DNA from: Glandiceps talaboti
Taxonomy: Eukaryota > Hemichordata > Enteropneusta > Spengelidae
NCBI RefSeq assembly: GCF_964340395.1
Contig: NC_135558.1
Location: 21,028,871 to 21,092,870, forward strand
DNA length: 64,000 nt
Direction: 5' to 3'
Position numbers and translations under genes: made by a program. This document shows positions 47,620 to 64,000 of this stretch, piece by piece; position 1 is the first letter of the stretch; each line of letters starts with the position of its first letter. A model generated the notes under the pieces. That model was not told the DNA's origin. It did no database searches and worked only from the letters and a program-made list of their open reading frames with translations.

Positions 47620-48930
47620 TCAAAATTGGTCAATTACTTATTAAAAAAAAGACATTGCAGCTGCGAATTAGTGGCCAATATTATCTGTCGGTAGTGAAGT
47701 GGTAAGTTTAAATCTTGAGCGAACGCTCGGTTTTGAATCTGTCACCATGTTAAAACTCTACTAGTTGTAACAGGAATATCATTTTTTCGATCAGACAACC
47801 ATAATATATTCACTGCAAACTGTTAAAATACCAATAATTATATATTGTACATGTTAACCAGTGGTCGACATTGTCCATAAGTAGTACAGAAATATTGAAA
47901 TTGTAATCGCCGTTGAGGGCGCTAATTTTGGGTAAAACCCAACAAATAAATTTGATTTGATTGATTGATCGTGTGTGTATACGTATACAGCTACAAAAGA
48001 TATGTTTACCCACAAGTTATGCAATATTGATCACCGTGTATGATATTTCGAATAATACGTTAATGTAACTAACAAAACACAAAAAAGTTCCAAGTGAAGC
48101 TAGTGCACATTTAAATAAAATATCTGTCAAATCCAGTTAGACTATAGCAAGATCTATGGTTAGACACTGAAGAAGGTACAAATGATTTGTTCGAAACAAG
48201 TATATATCTCAATCTAAAGTGGAAGAAGAGAACCTGTTTGTGAATAATCTCAGTTGTTTAAGCACATCTGAGACAATTAATTAATTAACACAGTATTCCA
48301 ATTTTTTTAAAAACTTGCCAGGAACTCCTAAACTAAATGACGTTAATGTATAATGACTTGAAACCATTAAAATTCATGTAACACATTTCCTGCAAATGAG
48401 ACGAAAATGAAAGAATAACATCTACATAAGTAACGTGTATACAAATCTTATTGGTTGTAATTTTAATTGTTAAACCCACACTAGCTGCAACTGGGACAGT
48501 GTTTTTTTTCAACGAATAAACAAAGATATATTTCCTAAAAATTCGTCAATTACATGTACTTATAAAAACACATCGTCAATACTATGTGTACGTAGTGTAG
48601 TAGCAAGTCTAAATCTTGTGCGAAAGTTCGTGTTTGAATCTGTCACACTGTTAAAACCGTACTAGTTGTAACTGGAGTATTATTTTTCGATCAGACAACC
48701 ACTTTATATTGTTAAAATAGCAATAATTAGATATGGTATATGTTGACCAGTGGTCCATAAGCAGTACAGAAACATGTTGAAATCTTGGTCGCCGTTGAGG
48801 GCGCAATTTTACTTGCTTGATCGTGTAGGTACAGAAAATATGTTTACCCACGTACACGTGATGCAGTACTGATCATGGTGTACGATATTTCGAGCAATAA
48901 GATAACGTACCTAACAAAACACTTTTTTCA
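47620..48930. repeat. Diverged tandem duplication, about 0.4 kb copies about 0.87 kb apart
   Basis: Copies at about 47625-48080 and 48540-48930 share GAATCTGTCAC, CTAGTTGTAAC, TTTCGATCAGACAACCA, CCAGTGGTC, CGCCGTTGAGGGCGC and TACGATATTTCGA/TATGATATTTCGA. The first copy holds an additional stretch ending AAATTTGATTTGATTGATTG that looks like a LINE 3' tail. No coding sequence is supported. Confidence 0.7.
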
Positions 48931-49908
48931 AAAACGTTTTAGTTACAACTGGTGCAGCTTTTGATATAAAATTGTTAAATAAATGTGTATAATCACATCT
49001 AGAATATTCAATTTCTTATGGGTAAAAATGAGACAACAACATCTACATATTAAAGTAAGTTAACCATATCTATAAATCACATTGATTGTAAATTGTAATT
49101 GTTAATGTGTTTTTTTTGTAACTGTTATGGTTATTTTTAAACCTAGTCTATTTAGGTGTTTTATTTTCCTACACTGTTTTGATATTTTGTTGATAAAAAT
49201 GCAACATTTCATAAACTTTGGATAACAATGATTGGTTTGCAGTATTTTCACTTGTAAAGTGTGATTTTTGAAAGAAATAACCAAAAACTTGAAAATTATG
49301 ATGTAAAATTTATTACATTTGCTAAAAAATTAAAGACCCAAAATTTTTATATATTTGCCCATTGTAGTTAATGTTAGTATTACTTATTCTTATTTCTCTC
49401 TGTCATACTTACTGTATTTTTAATGATTCCCTCATCCGTTATGACATGTTCTATCACGTCTTCTTATCAACACATAAACAGTATAGCGAAAAAAGAGATA
49501 GGTTTAAAGTGGCACAAGCTGAGTTTATAAGCTTTTCACTCAAATGAAAATACTTACATGAAAAACGTGTTTAAACTGTTTTAGTAATGTTAATGTCAAT
49601 GTATGCCTTCTATGACGACATAACAATGGTCTTCTGGCATTGTTAGAACAGTTGATTTCATAGTAGGGGTTTCTTGAACATTTTTGATACGTATGATAAA
49701 TTACGTCATCAGATCGTTTATGGGTTATATCTTAATACCCGGTTTGGGTTCAGTCAATTGCAACCGGGTGGTTAAGTGTGCTTCAGTAGATACAATAATG
49801 CGAGTACCTTTTAAATATACAGAAATAACTGCACCTAAATACGTATTAGCTCAGCTTGTGCCCCTTTAATAAGACAGCCACTTGAGGTTTTATCCAACAT
49901 CATCCTGA
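48931..49908. other. Non-coding 3' flank of the intact UGT gene
   Basis: AT-rich, no gene or clear repeat recognised. The minus-strand 3' UTR of the UGT gene would lie at its right end. Confidence 0.45.
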
Positions 49909-59250
<9,342 letters not shown>

Positions 59251-60160
59251 TTTGCAACTCGTACAACTGTTTGCTTTCTTCGAAAGAAACACTCATTTGA
59301 ATGACGCCTTTATTTCAAGAGTTTCTACGCCTCACCGTCGCTGGTGGCGTGATTACTCTCTTAATGTTATAGTACCTCTTCATAGCATAATTCTCTCAAC
59401 AAAATTACTAAGAGAGCTCGATCCTTCAGTAATTTACAAGTGGGTGAGTGTCAGGGAAATGGGGGTAGGTCAGACTTTACAAATCAGTTCTCAGGAGAGG
59501 GCAAAAATTAAGAAAATGAAATTAGGGGAGGGTACATTACTAAATTTATTATCTAACTCTGCATTGTGTTGTGAGTTTTTAGCATCTCACCACTGCCACC
59601 ACTGCCACATTAATTAATTATGCAAATGACTCATTACAACTAAAAGCTACATCAACAAGGTTTTCAGGACATGTGCCCTTTGTTGTCTTTGAAGTATGTA
59701 CCAAATTATATTCAATTTGAAGGGTGCATTCTTAACATATAGCCTAATTACTGAAAATCAGTAATTATGCAAATGAGTTCCAGTTTTTGCATAGTGACGT
59801 GCCATACAGTGACTAGCTAGAACACTGCAGTTTGGTTTGCGTATCATTGTTGTGTCTGGGCAAAGTTTGTGCTCAAGTCAATCTAGCTGAATATATGGGG
59901 ACCTGATAGGATAGAGGTTATTATGTGAATGATACCTCTTTGCGTATAGAAACAGTAGGGATTGCTAACTTCCAGGAGAGTTTACGAGTGGAAAGATGGT
60001 TGTGTCATTGTACATTGTGCCATATGCTGGGGCGGGCAGGGAGAGGGGGCTTAACGTTGTTACTATGAATAATGTAGGGTAATGTAGAATGTCGTGTAGT
60101 GTAGTGGGCTCTGGTGAGATATTGGATGTGTGATCTGGTATGGTGTGTTATGTTGTAGTA
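59251..60160. other. Upstream region of the UGT gene, no other gene seen
   Basis: Would contain the minus-strand promoter. No clear TATA box or binding site stands out. A dispersed repeat related to 57540-57690 lies at about 59440-59610. Confidence 0.45.
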
Positions 60161-60171
60161 TTGTGTCTTGT

Positions 60172-60250
60172 GAAATGTGGTGTGGTGTGGTGTGGTGTGG
60201 TGTGATGTCGTGTGATGTGATGTGATGTGGTGTTGTGGTGTGTTGTATGG
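60172..60250. repeat. Degenerate (GTGTG)n-type low-complexity tract
   Basis: Repeated GTGTG, GTGAT and GTGGT words over about 80 bases. Confidence 0.8.
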
Positions 60251-60610
60251 TATGGTGTCTTGTTGTGATATGAAATTGTATTTTGTATTCACATTGTGGT
60301 CATCTAAATAAGGTAGAGTTGTATTTTTCACTTATCGTCCTTTAGTGATAATTATATTGGTACCTCAACTTCACTCTGATAATAATATTTAATAAAACAA
60401 TAAACAATACATTGTATGCCTGCTAAATAGATGTCTTTAATTGCTATTTCAAACTCTCAAATTACAAAGCAGTTGATTTGATATAATAAGCGAGAACATC
60501 CCTATGCAACAACTCTAAGATTTGTTTCGATGTATCTGTAGGAGAAACGTAACAAGAAGTTATTAAAATGTACAGCCTTTGTTGAATACGTTTATACAAC
60601 AAGTAACACT

Positions 60611-60816
60611 GAAGTAAAGCATTTTCTCTATGTGCTACCCTCGTTTATAGCGTTCATATCAAGTGTAAAAGTATACTGTTTCAATTGGTTTATTTACAAG
60701 CCTAGCATGGCCTTCCTATCCTAAAGTGGCCAATTAGCAAATTAATTCAGTATACTTTTACACTTGATATGGATGTTATAGATGATTGTGGTACATACAA
60801 GAAATGCTTTACTTTA
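60611..60816. repeat. Hairpin-forming inverted repeat, about 68 bp arms
   Basis: The inner 24 bp of the arms (60655-60678 and 60748-60771) are perfect inverses, and both contain AAGTGTAAAAGTATACTG or its complement. The outer parts (AAGTAAAGCATTT at about 60612-60624 and AAATGCTTTACTT at about 60802-60814) also pair, with mismatches between. The loop is about 70 bp. Confidence 0.85.
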
Positions 60817-61136
60817 GTATTATGGGTTGTAGTGTCACGTGACATTACGACTCGCATTATTATGTAGCTGCTATTTTCCTCTGCTTTCAGGCTTGGGTAA
60901 TAGTTGCTACATAACAGTCCTTGGGCAATGTGATGTCTACTAGTTCCCTCCTAGCCAGACAATAAGTGTGTGATAGTATCATGATCATGTTCATTTGATA
61001 ATGACATTCAAAATAACAGTGTCATTGTTTAAATAATAAAACAACTTTACTATGATTTTCTATTATAATTTTATATAAGACGTTCATTTTTTTTTAAATT
61101 TTAAATTCATATACCTTGCTATTGTGTTTAATCACA

Positions 61137-61232
61137 CTAGAGGAGATTGTTTGGAGAGCCACTGCCAGGATCAATGATTACTCCTTTTGTGGAATCTTCC
61201 GCTATCCGAGTTTTGCAATTTGCTCCAGTTGA
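61137..61232 (-). CDS. Probable last exon of the subtilisin-like protease
   Basis: On the minus strand a frame reads NCKTRIAEDSTKGVIIDPGS then GSPNNLL and a TAG stop. This matches the extreme C-terminus of proteinase K-type S8 peptidases (a helix, ST-x-G-V-I, then GSGSPN-LL). The exact acceptor is uncertain; GGAG at about 61225 is one option. The expected helix between this and the catalytic-serine exon (V-A-x-L-Y-L type) was not found, so either a short exon was missed or the gene is damaged. Confidence 0.5.
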   Translation of the reverse strand, partial: STGANCKTRIAEDSTKGVIIDPGSGSPNNLL

Positions 61233-61732
61233 ACACTGTCCATATCACAAATACACAGCGAGGACACCTGTTGATTGAGACATTAGTACATATTATTATA
61301 TCATCAACTTCTTTATACTTTGGGTTACTGCAGAATATATATGTCTTAAGTATCGCTATTAGTTTTGTAAAATACACAATTAGATGTTATCCCCCAATAT
61401 TTTTCTTCGTTCAGCAGCCAAGTAAAATACGAGTGATGACCTAAGGGGCCTTTGTCATTACGAGTCGCTAGACGAGTAGAGACAACCATTAGGTCCCGAG
61501 TATTTTCCGGCCGACTGAAGGAAAATATTGGAGAATAGCGTAATTATACCAGTGCCAGTAATATCAAAGACAAATCGGGGAAAGTAATGGTAATTTTGAA
61601 TGTTTTGACTTATATTTCGAACACAGCAAAAATCAGTGACGTAGACACGCGTTGTCGTGACATAGACGTGACGTCGAACGACCGGGACATAAATGCCACA
61701 TTTTTCGCTATGCATGGTATAACTTTACTTAC

Positions 61733-61904
61733 CAGCAACATGTGGGCAGGACATTGAAGTTCCACTCATGGTTGCATAAGATGTGTCTGAAAGATGGTAT
61801 GAACTGTAGACACTGGAACCGCCAGCAAACACATCGACACATGTACCGTAGTTAGAGAAACTTGATCTTGTATCAGTGTTTGTGGTAGAACCGACAGTTT
61901 CGGC
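61733..61904 (-). CDS. Catalytic-serine exon of a subtilisin/proteinase K-like peptidase
   Basis: 172 bp with acceptor CTTACAG and donor GTAAGT. It reads SFSNYGTCVDVFAGG, then SYATMSGTSMSCPHVAG. GTSMSCPHVAG carries the nucleophilic Ser of family S8. S-x-F-S-N-Y-G-x-C-V-D-V-F-A-G is the preceding conserved block of the proteinase K subfamily, with a Cys typical of that group. These are usually secreted, pro-peptide-bearing endopeptidases. The exons for the catalytic Asp and His would lie at higher coordinates on the minus strand, but none was found up to 64000, so they may be beyond the window. Confidence 0.85.
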
Positions 61905-62044
61905 CTGTAAGTAGTGCAAAACCTTTCGCTAAGAAGCTACAACTTACTAGTTATTGTACTATTGTGTAGCACCTTTCTCTATATACAAAGATATTTATAC
62001 TGTGTTAAAAATGAGTGCTTTTACTAAACTGCCAATAATCACGT

Positions 62045-62106
62045 TAACTCACCTGGTTAGAGCACTTTGGCTACTATTCAGGGGACGGATTCGAATTCTA
62101 CACGTG
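62045..62106 (+). other. tRNA-like segment, candidate SINE head
   Basis: ACTCACCTGGTTAGAGCA resembles a D-arm/A box, and GGATTCGAATTC resembles a T-arm/B box about 32 bases further on, with a T run after it. The acceptor ends do not pair well, so it is not a functional tRNA. A tRNA-derived SINE fragment is the best reading. Confidence 0.4.
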
Positions 62107-62219
62107 TTTTTTTTTCCTCTCAATTTCATTTCGTTTAAAATATTTAAGCGAGTTTCCTATGTACACATGTCAACCTTCAAAGATTCATCAGACAAGCAAA
62201 ACCAAAGATATCAAAACAT

Positions 62220-62258
<39 letters not shown>

Positions 62259-62470
62259 CACACACACAAGCATGCACATACATACACACACACAGACAAA
62301 CAAACAAACAAACAGACAGACAGACAGACAGACATACATACATACATACATACATACATACATACATACATACATACATACATACAGAGACATACATACA
62401 TACATACATACATACATACATACATACATACATGCATACATACATACATACATACATACATACATACTTG
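62220..62470. repeat. Compound microsatellite (CA)n-(CAAA)n-(CAGA)n-(CATA)n
   Basis: Successive blocks of CA, AAAC, AGAC and ATAC units, the last being about 30 units with single interruptions. Open frames on both strands here only read the repeats. Confidence 0.95.
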
Positions 62471-62805
62471 TATATTTACAAAATCAACGTACATGTATAC
62501 ATGAAACTGTTATTACTATAATTTCTTAAATATAATGATAATGAATTATCAACTTTATCTTAAGATAGACTAGTAATCATATGCAAACATCTGTGCCTAC
62601 ACACACATGAACATCGACCCCCATGCATCTTTTGTTTCCAAAAACTGATTTTTCAATACTTTAGTTATGTGACCTTTAAACTATGATCATAATAAAAAAA
62701 TATATCTCGAGTGTAAAAATATCGATCATATAATACCGCCATCCTGTATATCTCCATAGCAACCAGTGTGTTGCCCATTGTGTTGATGTTCCCAACCATA
62801 TATTC

Positions 62806-63394
62806 GGGCATAGTATAGACGTTGGTGGAGGGTCTATGGGCATAGTATAGACGTTGGTGGAGGGTCTATGGGCATAGTATAGACGTTGGTGGAGGGTCTA
62901 TGGGCATAATATAGACGTTGGTTGAGGGTCTATGGGCATAGTATAGACGTTGGTGGAGGGTCTATGGGCATAGTATAGATGTTGGTGGAGGGTCTATAGG
63001 CATAGTATAGATGTTGGTGGAGGGTCTATGGACATAGTATAGACGTTGGTGGAGGGTCTATGGGCATAGTATAGACGTTGGTGGAGGGTCTATGGGCATA
63101 GTATAGACGTTGGTGGAGGGTCTATGGGCATAGTATAGACGTTGGTGGAGGGTCTATGGGCATAGTATAGACGTTGGTGGAGGGTCTATGGGCATAGTAT
63201 AGACGTTGGTGGAGGGTCTATGGGCATAGTATAGACGTTGGTGGAGGGTCTATGGGCATTGTATAGACGTTGGTGGAGGGTCTATGGGCATAGTATAGAC
63301 GTTGGTTGAGGGTCTATGGGCATAGTATAGACGTTGGTGGAGGGTCTATGGGCATTGTATAGACGTTGGTGGAGGGTCTATGGGCATAGTATAC
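62806..63394. repeat. 32 bp minisatellite, about 18 copies
   Basis: Unit GGGCATAGTATAGACGTTGG followed by TGGAGGGTCTAT, 32 bp. A few variants occur (GATGTTGG, GGTTGAGGG, GCATTGTA). The array lies 150 bp to 750 bp upstream of the first exon of the plus-strand gene at 63.5 kb. Confidence 0.95.
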
Positions 63395-63704
63395 AGACCA
63401 TATTGTTGAAGACCCAGCATTCAATTCGTATTCTGTTGTACTCAATACATACACTATTGAATAGTTCAAATGCCTCACTAATAATTATACTGTACACAAG
63501 ACGCATGCGCCCATAACAACGCCCCACCAAACTCCACAGTGCACCACTGACGACTACTTCAGGTATGTTAACCTAATCTTGTTTTGCGTATTAAAACTGA
63601 GGGTACAACGAACCATAATGAATCAAAATGTATGATAATACAAACTTCTTTCATTGCAACTTATATTCTTTGTCAGTTTCAGAAACATCAAACAGTAAAA
63701 CAAA
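63395..63704 (+). other. 5' flank and probable untranslated exon of the small secreted protein gene
   Basis: A probable 5' UTR exon ends at 63562 (CTACTTCAG|GTATGTTA). The intron 63563-63682 ends in TTTGTCAGTTTCAG, and the coding exon begins at 63683. No unambiguous TATA box or start site is visible. Confidence 0.45.
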
Positions 63705-63838
63705 ATGGAGAAGATTCTGGTTTTCGTCATCATTCTTGGACTAATGCTAACTTTGTTCGTACAAGAAGACGATGCTTGGCGCCGCCGTCGCGGCGGTTTA
63801 AGAGACAAAATTGAGGAGGGCAAAACTCTTACTGACAT
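63705..63838 (+). CDS. First coding exon of a small secreted, Arg-rich protein
   Basis: ATG at 63705 in the context AAAATGG. The first 24 residues (MEKILVFVIILGLMLTLFVQ, then EDDA) form a signal peptide. The mature part begins WRRRRGGLRDKIEEGKTLTD, a cluster of four arginines after Trp that could also be a proprotein processing site. The exon ends at ACTGACAT|GTAAGT with two bases of the next codon, so the gene continues to the right, probably past the window. I do not recognise the family. A secreted cationic peptide or a short extracellular protein both fit. Confidence 0.65.
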
Positions 63839-64000
63839 GTAAGTTATCGTCAAAACATTATTTAGTTACAGGATAATTTAGTATGACAATCTGTCCAACC
63901 ATTTAGAACGTCAATGAAAAGGCGTCCTACGAGCATTGAAAGTGATTTGAAAGTGTCACCTTGGATAAAATCGATTCACTCCTACAATACCATAAACAGG

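Noticed and set aside
62159-62529. Frames of Thr-His, Tyr-Ile-His or Cys-Val-Met repeats on both strands
   Set aside because: They read compound CA/CAGA/CATA microsatellites.

Overview
This is metazoan genomic DNA. The evidence is GT-AG introns, UDP-glucuronosyltransferase (UGT) and subtilisin-type genes split into short exons, an LTR retroelement, LINE remnants and very abundant satellites and microsatellites. The style (UGT copies, many short dispersed repeats, AT-rich introns) would suit a marine invertebrate, perhaps a hemichordate or lancelet. That is a guess; nothing in the window names the species.

Layout. 1-2.2 kb: no gene, one diverged two-copy repeat. 2.24-6.15 kb: satellite A, about 151 bp per unit, with a 755 bp higher-order period. 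7.84-14.79 kb: satellite B, about 132 bp per unit, containing a near-identical 2.6-2.75 kb segmental duplication. 15.5-19.5 kb: a series of short exon-like blocks with good splice signals but mostly broken frames. 19.7-22 kb: homopolymers, small duplications and a LINE endonuclease remnant. 22.27-24.38 kb: a two-module minisatellite. 24.4-29.1 kb: dispersed repeats with long C/G runs and a LINE tail.

29.2-46.0 kb (minus strand): a four-exon UGT pseudogene whose first intron holds a complete 12.4 kb Ty3/Gypsy-type LTR retrotransposon (31593-43995, minus strand). The element has 712 bp LTRs that differ at one position by eye and a CATG target duplication. Its order is gag, protease, RT-RNaseH-integrase with a C-terminal chromodomain, an unrecognised 361-codon gene, then an 850-codon envelope-like gene with a furin-like site and an F-protein-like fusion region. 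Gag and protease are joined by a candidate -1 frameshift site. A single in-frame TGA separates protease from RT.

46.5-51.6 kb: long AT microsatellites and two large near-perfect palindromes. 49.9-59.25 kb (minus strand): an intact four-exon UGT gene (520 aa predicted) paralogous to the pseudogene, with a LINE fragment and an inverted-repeat element in intron 1. 61.1-61.9 kb: two exons of a proteinase K/subtilisin-like protease (minus strand). 62.2-63.4 kb: compound microsatellites and a 32 bp minisatellite. 63.5-63.84 kb (plus strand): the first exons of a small secreted, arginine-rich protein that runs toward the window end.

Functionally the host genes are unrelated: a tandem pair of ER conjugation enzymes, one dead; a secreted protease; and a small secreted peptide. 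The main biological unit is the envelope-bearing chromodomain retroelement with its extra gene.
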